A DNA stretch of 64,000 bases from Winslowiella arboricola (GTDB taxonomy: Bacteria > Pseudomonadota > Gammaproteobacteria > Enterobacterales > Enterobacteriaceae). Below are positions 8,227-18,320 of the stretch, in pieces. The position numbers were made by a program, and so were the translations under genes. Every line of letters begins with the position of its first letter. The first letter of the stretch is position 1. The notes under the pieces are model-generated. The model searched no databases, was not told the origin of the DNA, and worked only from the letters and a program-made list of their open reading frames with translations. The stretch spans positions 124,001-188,000 of the forward strand of contig NZ_JAODIM010000037.1 of assembly GCF_025527015.1 (NCBI RefSeq), in the 5' to 3' direction.

Positions 8227-9105
8227 ATGAGCGACGACCATTCACAAAACAGCGACAGTCCCAGTAGTAAAAAGGGATTCTTTACCCTTATCCTCAATCA
8301 GCTTTTTCACGGCGAGCCCAAAAACCGTGATGATTTGCTGGAACTGATCCGCGATTCTGAACAGAACGAACTGATCGACCCCGATACCCGTGACATGCTG
8401 GAAGGCGTGATGGATATTGCGGAGCAGCGCGTTCGCGACATTATGATCCCCCGCTCCCAGATGGTGACCTTAAAACGTAATCAGACGCTGGAAGAGTGTC
8501 TGGCGGTGATTATCGAATCCGCGCATTCACGTTTTCCGGTGATCAGCGAAGACAAAGATCATATTGAAGGGATTCTGATGGCGAAAGACCTGCTGCCATT
8601 TATGAGCAGTGGCTCCGAACCTTTCAGCATGGAAAAAGTACTGCGTCAGGCGGTGGTGGTGCCGGAAAGTAAGCGTGTTGACCGCATGCTGAAAGAGTTC
8701 CGCTCCCAGCGCTATCATATGGCGATTGTGATTGACGAATTTGGCGGCGTTTCCGGCCTGGTCACGATCGAAGATATTCTCGAACTGATCGTCGGCGAGA
8801 TTGAAGATGAATATGACGATGAAGAAGATCGTGATATCCGTCAGCTCAGCCGCCACACCTACACCATCCGCGCACTGACGCCGATTGAAGATTTCAATGA
8901 AACCTTCGCCACTAACTTCAGCGATGACGAAGTGGATACCATTGGCGGCCTGGTGATGCAGGGATTCGGCCATCTGCCGGCTCGGGGTGAAAGCATTGAG
9001 ATTGATGGCTATCAATTCAAAGTGGCGATGGCTGACAGCCGCCGCATCATTCAGGTCCACGTAAGAATTCCGGAAAACTCGCCGCAACCTACACTGGAAG
9101 AATAA
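8227..9105 (+). CDS. corC: CNNM/CorC-type CBS-domain protein YbeX
   Basis: The protein has 292 residues, identical in length to E. coli CorC/YbeX. It is cytosolic, with two CBS domains (about 60-190, including DIMIPRSQM and the [20 protein letters not shown] segment) and a C-terminal transporter-associated CorC_HlyC domain ending at the IIQVHV segment. CorC has been linked to Mg2+/Co2+ efflux and, as YbeX, to ribosome metabolism, which fits its place between ybeY and lnt. It ends 7 nt before lnt. An acidic stretch ([13 protein letters not shown]) separates the two domains. Confidence 0.95.
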   Translation: MSDDHSQNSDSPSSKKGFFTLILNQLFHGEPKNRDDLLELIRDSEQNELIDPDTRDMLEGVMDIAEQRVRDIMIPRSQMVTLKRNQTLEECLAVIIESAHSRFPVISEDKDHIEGILMAKDLLPFMSSGSEPFSMEKVLRQAVVVPESKRVDRMLKEFRSQRYHMAIVIDEFGGVSGLVTIEDILELIVGEIEDEYDDEEDRDIRQLSRHTYTIRALTPIEDFNETFATNFSDDEVDTIGGLVMQGFGHLPARGESIEIDGYQFKVAMADSRRIIQVHVRIPENSPQPTLEE

Positions 9106-9112
9106 TTCATTT

Positions 9113-10645
9113 ATGGCTATCGCCTCACTTTACCAGCGCCAGCGGGTTCGCCTGTTATTGGCGCTGATAACAGGTGCCTGTGGCACGCTGGCATTTTCGC
9201 CCTACGATTTCTGGCCCGCCGCACTGGTTTCACTCTGTGGTTTACTGGCCCTGACGCTGAACCGAACCACCTCACAGGCGACCGCCATCGGCTTTGTCTG
9301 GGGCATGGGACTGTTTGGCAGTGGTATCAACTGGGTGTATGTCAGCATCGCCACTTTTGGCGGTATGCCAGGTCCGGTTAACGTCTTTCTGGTGGTGCTG
9401 CTGGCGGCGTATCTGTCGCTCTACACCATGCTGTTTACGGCGTTGCTGGCCCGATTCTTTCCACGTACCTCGCTGCTGCGTCTGGCGGTGGCGGCGCCGG
9501 TGCTCTGGCAGATCAGCGAGTTCTTACGCGGCTGGGTACTGACCGGCTTCCCATGGCTGCAGTTTGGTTACAGCCAGATCAACGGCCCGTTAAAAGGGCT
9601 GGCGCCGCTGCTTGGCGTGGAGTCCATCACCTTTGTACTGATGATGATTGCCGGTCTGGCGGTGTATGCAGTGGTACAGCGCAGGCTGGTGGCGGCTGGC
9701 GGCGCCGTTGCGCTGCTGCTGCTGCCGTGGCCGCTGCGCCAGATCAGCTGGTATCAGCCGCTGCCTGAACGTGCGGTTGATGTGGCGCTGGTACAGGGCA
9801 ATATTCCGCAGTCAATGAAGTGGGATCCTAACGAGTTGCGGCGCACCTTAGAAGTGTATAGCCAGCTTTCGCGCCCGTTTAACGGCAAAGCGCCGATCAT
9901 TATCTGGCCGGAATCCGCTATTCCCGATCTGGAAGTCAACCAGCAGCCCTTCCTGCGCTCGCTGGATGAACAGCTGCGCGCCTCTGGCAGCGGCCTGATT
10001 ACCGGTATTGTTGACTCACGTCTGGAAGGCAATCGCTACCACGATTACAACTCGATTATCGTACTGGGCGGTAAGCAGCCTTATGATTATCGCAGCGGCA
10101 ATCGCTACCAGAAAAACCATCTCGTGCCGTTTGGCGAGTTTGTGCCGCTGGAAACGTTACTGCGTCCGCTGGCGCCGTTCTTTGACCTGCCAATGTCCTC
10201 GTTCAGTCGTGGTGATTATATTCAGCCACAGCTGGAAGTGGCGGGCTATAACCTGACCGCCGCCATTTGCTATGAGATTGTGCTCGGCCAGCAGGTGCGC
10301 GATAACTTCCGCCCGGATACCAACTTCCTGCTCACCATCTCAAATGACGCCTGGTTTGGTCACTCGATTGGCCCGTGGCAGCATTTCCAGATGGCGCGCA
10401 TGCGCGCGCTGGAGCTGGGACGCCCACTACTGCGCGGCACCAATAATGGCGTTACCGCCGTGATTACCGCCGATGGCGATGTGCAGAAAATCATTCCGCA
10501 GTTTACCCGTGCGGTTCTGGACGCCAGAGTCACACCCACCACCGGTCTGACGCCGTACGCGCGTTTTGGCAACTGGCCGGTATGGATTGTGACCCTGCTG
10601 TTTGGTTTTACCGCCGCAGTATTGGGATTACGCCAGAAACGATAA
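9113..10645 (+). CDS. lnt: Apolipoprotein N-acyltransferase
   Basis: Lnt adds the third acyl chain to lipoproteins in the inner membrane. The N-terminal half (to about residue 200) consists of hydrophobic membrane spans; the C-terminal half is a periplasmic nitrilase domain. Catalytic residues are visible: Glu in [10 protein letters not shown] (about 266), Lys334 in [11 protein letters not shown] and Cys386 in AAICYEIV, each one lower than in E. coli (E267, K335, C387). The protein has 510 residues against 512. A final membrane span ends the protein. It closes the ybeZYX-lnt unit and is followed by a strong terminator. Confidence 0.96.
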   Translation: MAIASLYQRQRVRLLLALITGACGTLAFSPYDFWPAALVSLCGLLALTLNRTTSQATAIGFVWGMGLFGSGINWVYVSIATFGGMPGPVNVFLVVLLAAYLSLYTMLFTALLARFFPRTSLLRLAVAAPVLWQISEFLRGWVLTGFPWLQFGYSQINGPLKGLAPLLGVESITFVLMMIAGLAVYAVVQRRLVAAGGAVALLLLPWPLRQISWYQPLPERAVDVALVQGNIPQSMKWDPNELRRTLEVYSQLSRPFNGKAPIIIWPESAIPDLEVNQQPFLRSLDEQLRASGSGLITGIVDSRLEGNRYHDYNSIIVLGGKQPYDYRSGNRYQKNHLVPFGEFVPLETLLRPLAPFFDLPMSSFSRGDYIQPQLEVAGYNLTAAICYEIVLGQQVRDNFRPDTNFLLTISNDAWFGHSIGPWQHFQMARMRALELGRPLLRGTNNGVTAVITADGDVQKIIPQFTRAVLDARVTPTTGLTPYARFGNWPVWIVTLLFGFTAAVLGLRQKR

Positions 10646-10676
10646 TCCTTAAAACAGCGTAAAAGTTGTAGCAGTA

Positions 10677-10707
10677 AAAGGGGAGCCATCGATGGCTCCC
10701 CTTTTTT
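10677..10707 (+). terminator. Terminator after lnt
   Basis: AAAGGGGAGCCATC pairs with GATGGCTCCCCTTT as a near-perfect stem, followed by TTTTTTT. It lies about 32 nt past the lnt stop codon. Confidence 0.9.
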
Positions 10708-10780
10708 TGGCATGATGTTTGCTATTTATTAGAGTGAAACTGCTGCAGATACGCCGGTGTAACAAGATGAAACACTGCCC

Positions 10781-10955
10781 TGCACCATAAAGACCCACGG
10801 CACGCCCCATGGCGGAGCATGGTCAAAAGAATTGCATCTCATTGGTGCGGGTGATATCGCAAAAAAGAAACTTTTTTGTTTCATGACGTTAACATTCGGC
10901 TATTTTAATAACTAAACCGAGCACCTTCTGGCCCATGGCCAGCAGAAACGCAGCG
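10781..10955 (+). promoter_or_regulatory. Probable NtrC/sigma-54 control region of gltIJKL
   Basis: TGCATCTCATTGGTGCG (10833-10849) matches the NtrC palindrome TGCACY-N4-TGGTGCA at nearly all fixed positions. A half-site, TGCACC, stands at 10781, about 52 bp upstream. Downstream, CTGGCCCATGGCCAGCA (10928-10944) has GG and GC exactly 12 bp apart, as in a sigma-54 promoter, though the -12 TT is CA. The predicted start near 10955 puts the NtrC site around -114, the usual enhancer range. This 378-nt gap (10646-11023) has no gene. The assignment is inference from motifs. Confidence 0.5.
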
Positions 10956-11023
10956 ACAAATAAACACAACATCATAATCGGCGCAGTTCTATATTGGCGT
11001 CAAAACGATAAAGGAGTTGGAAC

Positions 11024-11935
11024 ATGAAATTACGGAAACTGGGGCTTAGCCTTGCACTGGCTGGATTAGCCTCCGGTGTCGCTTATGCAGAAGATCCGGC
11101 AGCCCAGCAGCAGATGTCCACCCTCGATAAAGTGGCTAAAAATGGCGTTATCGTGGTCGGCCATCGCGAATCATCTGTTCCTTTCTCGTACTACGATAAC
11201 CAGCAAAAAGTCGTGGGCTACTCTCAGGACTACTCCAACGCGATTGTTGAAGCGGTGAAGAAGAAACTGAACAAGCCTGATCTGCAGGTGAAGTTACTGC
11301 CAATCACCTCACAAAACCGTATTCCCCTGCTGCAAAATGGCACCTTCGATTTCGAGTGTGGCTCAACCACCAATAATCTTGAGCGCCAGAAACAGGCGGC
11401 ATTCTCTGACACCATTTTCGTCGTAGGCACGCGCCTGCTGGTGAAAAAAGGCGGTCCGATTAAAGACTTCGCCGATCTGAAAGGTAAAACTGTGGTTGTC
11501 ACCTCCGGCACCACCTCAGAAGTTCTGCTGAACAAGCTGAATGATGAGAAGAAAATGGAAATGCGCATTATCAGCGCCAAAGACCACGGTGACTCCTTCC
11601 GTACGCTGGAAACCGGTCGTGCTGTCGCCTTTATGATGGATGACGCCCTGCTGGCCGGTGAGCGCGCGAAAGCGAAGAAACAGGACAACTGGGAAATCCT
11701 TGGCACGCCACAGTCGAAAGAGGCTTACGGCTGTATGCTGCGCAAAAACGATCCTGATTTCAAAAAGCTGATGGATGACACCATTGCTCAGGCGCAGACC
11801 TCCGGCGAAGCGGCCAAATGGTTTGATAAATGGTTTAAAAACCCAATTCCACCGAAGAATATGAATCTGAACTTTGATCTTTCAGATGATATGAAAGCGC
11901 TGTTCAAAGAACCGAACGATAAAGCACTGAACTAA
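11024..11935 (+). CDS. gltI: Glutamate/aspartate periplasmic binding protein
   Basis: GltI captures L-glutamate and L-aspartate in the periplasm for the GltJKL importer. It begins with a Sec signal peptide of about 22 residues (MKLRKLGLSLALAGLASGVAYA). The mature part is an SBP family 3 fold, with ITSQNRIPLLQNGTFDFECG and SGTTSE segments typical of GltI. It has 303 residues against 302 in E. coli. AGGAG lies 9 nt before ATG 11024. It is the first gene of gltIJKL, separated from gltJ by 216 nt that probably encode the sRNA SroC. Confidence 0.96.
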   Translation: MKLRKLGLSLALAGLASGVAYAEDPAAQQQMSTLDKVAKNGVIVVGHRESSVPFSYYDNQQKVVGYSQDYSNAIVEAVKKKLNKPDLQVKLLPITSQNRIPLLQNGTFDFECGSTTNNLERQKQAAFSDTIFVVGTRLLVKKGGPIKDFADLKGKTVVVTSGTTSEVLLNKLNDEKKMEMRIISAKDHGDSFRTLETGRAVAFMMDDALLAGERAKAKKQDNWEILGTPQSKEAYGCMLRKNDPDFKKLMDDTIAQAQTSGEAAKWFDKWFKNPIPPKNMNLNFDLSDDMKALFKEPNDKALN

Positions 11936-11974
11936 CAATGACAATAAAGGGCAGCTGGCCTGCCCGCTCGATTG

Positions 11975-12138
11975 CTGATTACCGGCCCGGACAGACAATA
12001 TGGCTCACAGCCTCTAAAGTTAAAGCATCCGCGACAACTTGAAAGACTGATGGGTAACAAGTGCAGGATGGTCGTTCCCCAGACTGCATTTTCGGGGGCC
12101 ACTCACCAATCTTCAGGGTAGCTTCGCTACCCTTTTTT
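11975..12138 (+). ncRNA. sroC: SroC-like small RNA between gltI and gltJ
   Basis: In E. coli and Salmonella the gltI-gltJ intergenic mRNA is processed to SroC, a stable sRNA that sponges GcvB. Here the same position holds 216 non-coding nucleotides ending in a perfect terminator, GGGTAGC-TTC-GCTACCC (12116-12132) plus six T. This terminator resembles my recollection of the SroC terminator. The 5' end, set by RNase E in known cases, cannot be read from sequence; the coordinate given assumes a length near 163 nt. Confidence 0.65.
12116..12138 (+). terminator. Attenuating terminator before gltJ
   Basis: A 7-bp perfect stem with a TTC loop followed by T6, ending 13 nt before the gltJ start. It would both finish the SroC-like RNA and lower gltJKL expression relative to gltI. 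Confidence 0.9.
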
Positions 12139-12151
12139 ACCGGAGTTATTT

Positions 12152-12892
12152 ATGTCTATCGATTGGAACTGGGGGATTTTCCTTGAGTCCGCCCCATTCG
12201 GCAATACGACCTATCTTGGCTGGCTGTGGTCAGGTTTTCAGGTCACCATCGCAGTTTCGATTTGCGCCTGGATTATTGCCTTCTTTATTGGATCGCTATT
12301 TGGCATCCTGCGTACCGTGCCCAACCGCCTGCTCTCCACTATCGGCACCTGCTACGTTGAACTGTTCCGTAATATTCCGCTGATCGTCCAGTTCTTTTTC
12401 TGGTATCTGGTGGCGCCGGAACTGGTCGGCGAAGACCTCGGCATGTGGTTTAAGTCCGAGCTGGATCCCAATATTCAGTTCTTTATCTCCTCGGTTATCT
12501 GCCTCGGTCTGTTTACCGCTGCCCGCGTCTGCGAGCAGGTGCGCGCGGCGATTCAGTCACTGCCGAGCGGACAGAAAAACGCCGGACTGGCCATGGGCCT
12601 GACGCTGCCACAAACGTACCGTTATGTCCTGCTGCCTAACGCTTACCGCGTCATCGTACCGCCGATGACCTCGGAAATGCTCAACCTGGTAAAAAACTCT
12701 GCTATCGCCTCCACCATCGGTCTGGTGGATATGGCGGCGCAAGCCGGTAAGCTGCTGGATTACTCCGCCCATGCCTATGAGTCATTTACTGCCATCACCC
12801 TGGCGTATGTGGCCATCAACCTGGTGATTATGCTGATTATGAGTCTGGTGGAGCGTAAGGTTCGCGTGCCGGGAAATATGGGGAGTAAATGA
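12152..12892 (+). CDS. gltJ: Glutamate/aspartate ABC importer, permease GltJ
   Basis: An inner-membrane subunit of the GltIJKL importer, 246 residues, with about five hydrophobic spans and the His/Glu/Gln permease signature near the middle: [24 protein letters not shown] is the EAA-type loop that docks on GltL. The ATG at 12152 follows CCGGAGTTATTT. Its TGA (12890-12892) overlaps the preferred gltK ATG by one base. Heteromeric pairing with GltK is known for the family. Confidence 0.96.
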   Translation: MSIDWNWGIFLESAPFGNTTYLGWLWSGFQVTIAVSICAWIIAFFIGSLFGILRTVPNRLLSTIGTCYVELFRNIPLIVQFFFWYLVAPELVGEDLGMWFKSELDPNIQFFISSVICLGLFTAARVCEQVRAAIQSLPSGQKNAGLAMGLTLPQTYRYVLLPNAYRVIVPPMTSEMLNLVKNSAIASTIGLVDMAAQAGKLLDYSAHAYESFTAITLAYVAINLVIMLIMSLVERKVRVPGNMGSK

Positions 12893-13566
12893 TGTACGAG
12901 TTTGACTGGAGTTCCATTATTCCCAGCATGCCCTATCTGCTTAACGGGCTGGTTATTACCCTGAAGATCACCGTGACGGCGATTGTGTTTGGCATTATCT
13001 GGGGCACGCTACTGGCGGTGATGCGCCTGTCGACCTTTAAGCCGATCAGCTGGTTCGCGCGCCTGTATGTCAATCTGTTCCGCTCGGTGCCATTAGTGAT
13101 GGTGCTGTTATGGTTCTATCTGGTGGTGCCAAGCTTCCTGCAACAGGTACTGGGATTATCACCGAAAACCGATATTCGCCTGATCTCGGCGATGGTCGCC
13201 TTCTCACTGTTTGAAGCCGCCTATTATTCCGAAATCATTCGCGCCGGTATCCTCAGTATCTCGCGTGGTCAGGGAAATGCCGCACTGGCGCTGGGCATGA
13301 CGCAGTGGCAGTCGATGAAACTTATTGTGCTGCCCCAGGCGTTTCGCGCCATGGTGCCGCTGCTGCTGACTCAGGGCATCGTACTGTTCCAGGACACCTC
13401 GCTGGTGTATGTGCTGAGTCTTGCGGACTTCTTCCGTACCGCCTCCTCAATTGGCGAGCGCGATGGCACCCAGGTTGAGATGATTTTGTTTGCCGGTTTG
13501 GTCTACTTTGTTATCAGTATTTCCGCTTCGATGCTGGTCAGCTATTTAAAGAAAAGGACAGTTTAA
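12892..13566 (+). CDS. gltK: Glutamate/aspartate ABC importer, permease GltK
   Basis: The second inner-membrane permease of the system. Starting at ATG 12892 it has 224 residues, the E. coli length, and begins MYEFDWSSI. An ATG three bases earlier (12889) is also in frame and cannot be excluded. The EAA loop reads [24 protein letters not shown]. The stop codon abuts the gltL ATG directly, so gltJ, gltK and gltL are translated in series. Confidence 0.95.
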   Translation: MYEFDWSSIIPSMPYLLNGLVITLKITVTAIVFGIIWGTLLAVMRLSTFKPISWFARLYVNLFRSVPLVMVLLWFYLVVPSFLQQVLGLSPKTDIRLISAMVAFSLFEAAYYSEIIRAGILSISRGQGNAALALGMTQWQSMKLIVLPQAFRAMVPLLLTQGIVLFQDTSLVYVLSLADFFRTASSIGERDGTQVEMILFAGLVYFVISISASMLVSYLKKRTV

Positions 13567-14292
13567 ATGATTACCCTGAAAAATATTTCCAAGTGGTATG
13601 GTCACTTTCAGGTGCTGACCGACTGCTCAACCGAAGTGAAAAAAGGTGAAGTGGTTGTGGTTTGCGGCCCTTCGGGTTCCGGGAAATCGACGCTGATCAA
13701 AACCGTCAATGGTCTTGAGCCAATTCAAAAGGGCATCATCGAAGTGAACGGTATCCAGGTCAACGACAAGAAAACCAACCTGGCTCAGCTGCGTTCTAAA
13801 GTCGGCATGGTGTTCCAGCATTTTGAACTGTTTCCCCATCTGTCGATTGTCGAAAACCTGACGCTGGCGCAGGTTAAGGTGCTGAAGCGCAACAAAGAAG
13901 AAGCACGCCAGAAAGGGCTGAAACTACTGGAACGCGTTGGCTTAGCGGCGCATGCCAATAAGCATCCGGGCCAGCTCTCCGGCGGTCAGCAGCAGCGTGT
14001 GGCAATTGCCCGCGCACTCTGTATGGATCCGGTGGCGATGCTGTTCGATGAACCGACTTCCGCGCTCGATCCGGAAATGATCAATGAAGTGCTGGACGTG
14101 ATGGTCGAACTGGCCAATGAAGGCATGACCATGATGGTAGTAACCCACGAAATGGGCTTTGCGCGCAAAGTGGCCAATCGCGTGATCTTTATGGATGAAG
14201 GCAAAATTGTCGAAGACCGTCCTAAGGATGAGTTCTTTAACAATCCTGAATCCGATCGCGCGAAAGATTTCCTCGCAAAAATCCTGCACTAA
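13567..14292 (+). CDS. gltL: Glutamate/aspartate ABC importer, ATPase GltL
   Basis: The cytosolic ATPase of the importer, 241 residues as in E. coli. Walker A GPSGSGKS is at 34-41, the signature LSGGQ at 137-141, Walker B is [13 protein letters not shown], and the switch His is in VTHEMGFA. It starts at ATG 13567 immediately after gltK. It closes the operon and is followed by a REP pair facing convergent ybeL. Confidence 0.96.
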   Translation: MITLKNISKWYGHFQVLTDCSTEVKKGEVVVVCGPSGSGKSTLIKTVNGLEPIQKGIIEVNGIQVNDKKTNLAQLRSKVGMVFQHFELFPHLSIVENLTLAQVKVLKRNKEEARQKGLKLLERVGLAAHANKHPGQLSGGQQQRVAIARALCMDPVAMLFDEPTSALDPEMINEVLDVMVELANEGMTMMVVTHEMGFARKVANRVIFMDEGKIVEDRPKDEFFNNPESDRAKDFLAKILH

Positions 14293-14302
14293 TGGTGGCG
14301 GC

Positions 14303-14368
14303 GGGCGGCGAGAACGCCGCCCGTTTCAATGATGTGCATTAACCGTAATGACGGCGTTCTCGCCGCCC
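14303..14368. repeat. REP-like inverted pair between gltL and ybeL
   Basis: A full copy, GGGCGGCGAGAACGCCGCCC (14303-14322), is followed 29 nt later by a left-truncated reverse-oriented copy, CGGCGTTCTCGCCGCCC (14352-14368). Both continue with GTTTCAAT, so the flank is shared on the same strand although the AGAA/TTCT loops are opposite. It sits between two convergent genes. Confidence 0.8.
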
Positions 14369-14380
14369 GTTTCAATAATA

Positions 14381-14863
14381 TCACGGTGAAAAAGGCTGAC
14401 GCTGGAACTGGTCATGACCACACTCCGGGCAACGGGTTAAGGTTTCCGGGGTATAGATGGCGCGGGTAAACTGGCACTTTTCGCACACCAGATTCCCTAA
14501 ACCGACCACTTCGCCGCTCTGATAGACGCCGTGGTGATTAAGATCCTGAAAGACCTCACGCCACTCCAGCTGGCTTTTATCGGTAATATCCGCCAGTTCT
14601 TTCCACACGCTCTCACGGATAACCCGCATAAACACGCTGTCGTTAAGATCTTCTTCATTCTCACCATAGCTGCGGGCAAACTCTTCCAGATCGCGTCTGA
14701 CGGCACGCAATACCTCGTCCACTTCGTGACGGGTCAACTCTCCGGTGGCAGTCAGACGCTGGCGCGCATTATCCACCAGCGCGTCGATATCGCGATCGTC
14801 ACGATTTAGCCGCTCGGTTAACGATGCCACTAACTCACGATAGTACTGAGCAAGCTTGTTCAT
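14381..14863 (-). CDS. ybeL: Zinc-ribbon protein YbeL (DUF1451)
   Basis: A 160-residue soluble protein, the same length as E. coli YbeL. The N-terminal two thirds are helical and charged (LTERLNRDDRDIDALVDNARQRL), probably a coiled coil. The C-terminus is a zinc ribbon with CEKC and CPEC pairs. Function is unknown. It lies convergent to gltL and divergent from leuS, as in E. coli. Confidence 0.92.
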   Translation of the reverse strand: MNKLAQYYRELVASLTERLNRDDRDIDALVDNARQRLTATGELTRHEVDEVLRAVRRDLEEFARSYGENEEDLNDSVFMRVIRESVWKELADITDKSQLEWREVFQDLNHHGVYQSGEVVGLGNLVCEKCQFTRAIYTPETLTRCPECGHDQFQRQPFSP

Positions 14864-15117
14864 TTTATCTCCTTTGCAGTGCTGACAGATAATTCCTCTT
14901 TAATTCTAGCGCTTATCAGCGTTTTGCCGTGTCTGCCGCACCACATTCGTCCAATTCTGCAAGCGGGATTCCGCCTTACAGAGAAAAGAAGCTTAGCGGG
15001 ACGCTAACTATTGTTGCTGCGAAGGCTTATCAGCTATGCTATGCGGATCTGATGTCGATTAATCAAAATAGTAAATTAGTTAATAATTGAGCTATTCACT
15101 AAGGACCACTGGCTGCC

Positions 15118-17700
15118 ATGCAAGAGCAATACCGCCCGGAAGAGATAGAATCCCACGTTCAGCTTCACTGGCACGAGAAGCAGACTTTTAAAGTGACTGA
15201 AGAGGAAGGTAAAGAGAAGTACTACTGCCTCTCCATGCTGCCCTATCCTTCTGGTCGCCTACATATGGGCCACGTGCGTAACTACACCATTGGCGACGTT
15301 ATCGCTCGCTACCAGCGTATGCTGGGCAAAAACGTGCTACAGCCGATTGGCTGGGATGCATTTGGTCTGCCGGCCGAAGGCGCTGCGGTAAAAAACAATA
15401 CCGCGCCAGCGCCATGGACCTACGACAATATTGACTATATGAAGAACCAGCTGAAGCTGCTGGGTTTTGGTTACGACTGGAGCCGCGAACTGGCGACCTG
15501 TCAGCCAGAGTATTATCGCTGGGAACAGTGGTTCTTCACTGAGCTGTATAAAAAAGGCCTGGTTTATAAGAAAACCTCGGCGGTTAACTGGTGCCCGCAC
15601 GATATGACGGTACTGGCTAACGAGCAGGTGATCGACGGCTGCTGCTGGCGCTGCGATACCAAAGTTGAGCGCAAAGCGATCCCACAGTGGTTTGTTAAAA
15701 TCACTGACTACGCTGATGAGCTGCTAAATGACCTCGACAAGCTGGAAGACTGGCCTGAGCAGGTTAAAACCATGCAGCGCAACTGGATTGGCCGTTCTGA
15801 AGGGGTGGAGATCACCTTTAATGTGGTCGACAGCGAAGAGAAGCTGACCGTTTACACCACCCGCCCGGACACCTTTATCGGCGCCACCTACCTGGCGGTC
15901 GCGGCCGGTCATCCACTGGCGGCGCAGGCGGCGGCCAGCAACCCGGCGCTGGCTGACTTTATTGCGGAATGCCGCAATACCAAAGTGGCCGAAGCCGAGA
16001 TGGCGACCATGGAGAAAAAGGGCATGGCCACCGGCCTGTTCGCGCTCCATCCACTGACTGGCGAGCAAGTGCCGGTGTGGGTCGCTAACTTTGTGCTGAT
16101 GGAATACGGTACTGGCGCGGTGATGGCGGTACCGGCGCACGATCAGCGCGACTGGGAGTTTGCCAGCAAATATCACCTGACGATTAAACCGGTGATCCTC
16201 AATCTGGATGGCAGCGAGCCGGACGTTAGCGCAGCGGCGATGACCGATAAAGGCGCGCTGTTTAACTCCGGTGAATTTAGCGGCCTGTCGCACGAAGAAG
16301 GCTTTAATGCGATTGCCAGCCAGCTGGCGGAGAAAGGCGTTGGCGAGCGTAAAGTCAACTACCGTCTGCGCGACTGGGGGGTTTCCCGTCAGCGTTACTG
16401 GGGTGCGCCAATTCCAATGGTTACGCTGGAAGATGGCACCGTTATGCCAACCCCGGAAGACCAGCTGCCGGTGATCCTGCCGGAAGATGTGGTGATGGAT
16501 GGCATTACCAGCCCGATCAAAGCTGACCCGGAGTGGGCGAAGACCACCGTTAATGGCCAGCCAGCGCTGCGTGAAACCGATACGTTTGACACCTTTATGG
16601 AGTCATCCTGGTACTACGCGCGTTACACCTGCCCGGATTATGATAAAGGCATGCTGGACCCGGCGGCAGCTAACTACTGGCTACCGGTCGATCAGTATGT
16701 GGGCGGTATTGAACACGCCATCATGCACCTGATGTATTTCCGCTTCTATCACAAACTGCTGCGTGATGCTGGTCTGGTCAACTCTGACGAACCCGCCAAA
16801 CGCCTGCTGTGCCAGGGTATGGTGCTGGCCGATGCGTTCTACTTCCTCGGCGTTAACGGCGAGCGTAACTGGGTTTCTCCGGTTGACGTTACGGTTGAGC
16901 GCGATGAGAAAGGCCGCATTGTGAAAGCCAGCGATGAAGCTGGTCACGAGCTGGTCTATGCCGGCATGAGCAAAATGTCGAAGTCGAAAAACAACGGCAT
17001 TGACCCGCAGGTGATGGTTGAGCGTTATGGCGCGGATACCGTACGTCTGTTTATGATGTTCGCTTCGCCAGCAGAAATGACGCTGGAGTGGCAGGAGTCT
17101 GGCGTGGAAGGCGCTAACCGCTTCCTGAAACGCGTCTGGAAACTGGTGTTCGATCATACCGAAAAAGGCGCGGTCACTGCGCTGGATATCGCCAGCCTGA
17201 ATGACGATCAGAAAGCACTGCGTCGCGATCTGCACAAAACCATCGCTAAAGTTTCCGATGATATTGGCCGTCGTCAGACCTTTAATACCGCGATCGCGGC
17301 GATTATGGAGCTGATGAACAAACTGGCGCGTGCACCGCAGGAGAGCGAGCAGGATCGCGCGCTGATGCAGGAAGCGTTGCAGGCAGTGGTGCGTATGCTC
17401 TATCCGTTCACCCCGCATGCCAGCTTTACACTGTGGCAGGCGCTGGGCGGCACGCAGGATGTTGATAATGCGCCATGGCCGCAGGCCGATGAAGCTGCAA
17501 TGGTAGAGGACTCTCTGCTGGTGGTGGTACAGGTTAACGGCAAAGTACGTGGTAAAATTACTGTTCCGGCAGATGCAACGCAGGAGCAGGTACAGGCACG
17601 GGCTGCGCAGGAGCATCTGGTGGCGAAATATCTGGACGGCGTGACCATTCGTAAAGTGATTTACGTCCCGGGCAAACTGCTTAACCTGGTCGTAGGTTAA
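15118..17700 (+). CDS. leuS: Leucyl-tRNA synthetase
   Basis: LeuS charges tRNA-Leu and edits mischarged products. It has 860 residues, exactly as in E. coli. The class I signatures are HMGH at 49-52 and KMSKS at 619-623. The CP1 editing domain (about 220-420) includes the [16 protein letters not shown] threonine-rich motif and the [15 protein letters not shown] segment. It is the first gene of leuS-lptE-holA-nadD; lptE begins 14 nt after its stop. Confidence 0.98.
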   Translation: MQEQYRPEEIESHVQLHWHEKQTFKVTEEEGKEKYYCLSMLPYPSGRLHMGHVRNYTIGDVIARYQRMLGKNVLQPIGWDAFGLPAEGAAVKNNTAPAPWTYDNIDYMKNQLKLLGFGYDWSRELATCQPEYYRWEQWFFTELYKKGLVYKKTSAVNWCPHDMTVLANEQVIDGCCWRCDTKVERKAIPQWFVKITDYADELLNDLDKLEDWPEQVKTMQRNWIGRSEGVEITFNVVDSEEKLTVYTTRPDTFIGATYLAVAAGHPLAAQAAASNPALADFIAECRNTKVAEAEMATMEKKGMATGLFALHPLTGEQVPVWVANFVLMEYGTGAVMAVPAHDQRDWEFASKYHLTIKPVILNLDGSEPDVSAAAMTDKGALFNSGEFSGLSHEEGFNAIASQLAEKGVGERKVNYRLRDWGVSRQRYWGAPIPMVTLEDGTVMPTPEDQLPVILPEDVVMDGITSPIKADPEWAKTTVNGQPALRETDTFDTFMESSWYYARYTCPDYDKGMLDPAAANYWLPVDQYVGGIEHAIMHLMYFRFYHKLLRDAGLVNSDEPAKRLLCQGMVLADAFYFLGVNGERNWVSPVDVTVERDEKGRIVKASDEAGHELVYAGMSKMSKSKNNGIDPQVMVERYGADTVRLFMMFASPAEMTLEWQESGVEGANRFLKRVWKLVFDHTEKGAVTALDIASLNDDQKALRRDLHKTIAKVSDDIGRRQTFNTAIAAIMELMNKLARAPQESEQDRALMQEALQAVVRMLYPFTPHASFTLWQALGGTQDVDNAPWPQADEAAMVEDSLLVVVQVNGKVRGKITVPADATQEQVQARAAQEHLVAKYLDGVTIRKVIYVPGKLLNLVVG

Positions 17701-17714
17701 GTTCAGGAGGAAGT

Positions 17715-18320
17715 GTGCGACATCCGATTTTGACTCTGTTATTAGGCTTTGCGGTGCTGGTCACCGCAGGTTGTGGTTTTCATCTGAGCGGCACCACCCA
17801 GGTGCCGGCAGAAATGAAAACGCTGATCCTCGACAGCAGCGATCCTTATGGCCCGCTAACACGTATAGTGCGTGAACAGTTACGTCTGAACAACGTTGAG
17901 GTTGTTGATAATCCGGGGCTGCGCACCGATGTGCCGTCACTGCGTCTGCTGGGTGAAACCAGTGGCCGTGATACCGCGTCCGTGTTCCGCAATGGCGTAA
18001 CCGCCGAATACTCGATGATGATGACCGTACGCGCCCAGGTGCTGCTGCCAAATAAAGGCATCTACCCGATCAGCGCCACCGTCTATCGTTCATTCTTCGA
18101 TAACCCGCAGGCCGCGCTGGCAAAAGACTCCGAACAGGAGATTATTCGCCAGGAAATGCGTGAAAAAGGCGCGGAGCAGCTGGTACGTAAGCTGTTAACC
18201 GTGCATGCGGCGCAGGAAAACCTTGATGCCTCAGCAGTTGATGCCGATTCCGCGACGCCTGCCGTCAACGGTACGGAACCGGTTGCTCTGCCGACATCAG
18301 GTAGCGCCACCGTCCAATGA
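17715..18320 (+). CDS. lptE: LPS-assembly lipoprotein LptE
   Basis: LptE plugs the LptD barrel in the outer membrane and helps insert lipopolysaccharide. The start is GTG 17715 behind a strong AGGAGG. A lipoprotein signal ends in LVTAGC with the lipidated Cys20. The 201-residue protein matches E. coli LptE in the [13 protein letters not shown] and SFFDNPQxALAKD regions; the Ala/Thr-rich tail is variable. Its stop overlaps the holA ATG by 4 nt (ATGA). Confidence 0.95.
   Translation: MRHPILTLLLGFAVLVTAGCGFHLSGTTQVPAEMKTLILDSSDPYGPLTRIVREQLRLNNVEVVDNPGLRTDVPSLRLLGETSGRDTASVFRNGVTAEYSMMMTVRAQVLLPNKGIYPISATVYRSFFDNPQAALAKDSEQEIIRQEMREKGAEQLVRKLLTVHAAQENLDASAVDADSATPAVNGTEPVALPTSGSATVQ

Noticed and set aside
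10798-10813. Second sigma-54-like element, GGCACGCCCCATGGC, upstream of gltI
   Set aside because: The -12 GC is one base out of register with -24 GG and it lies upstream of the NtrC palindrome, which is the wrong order.
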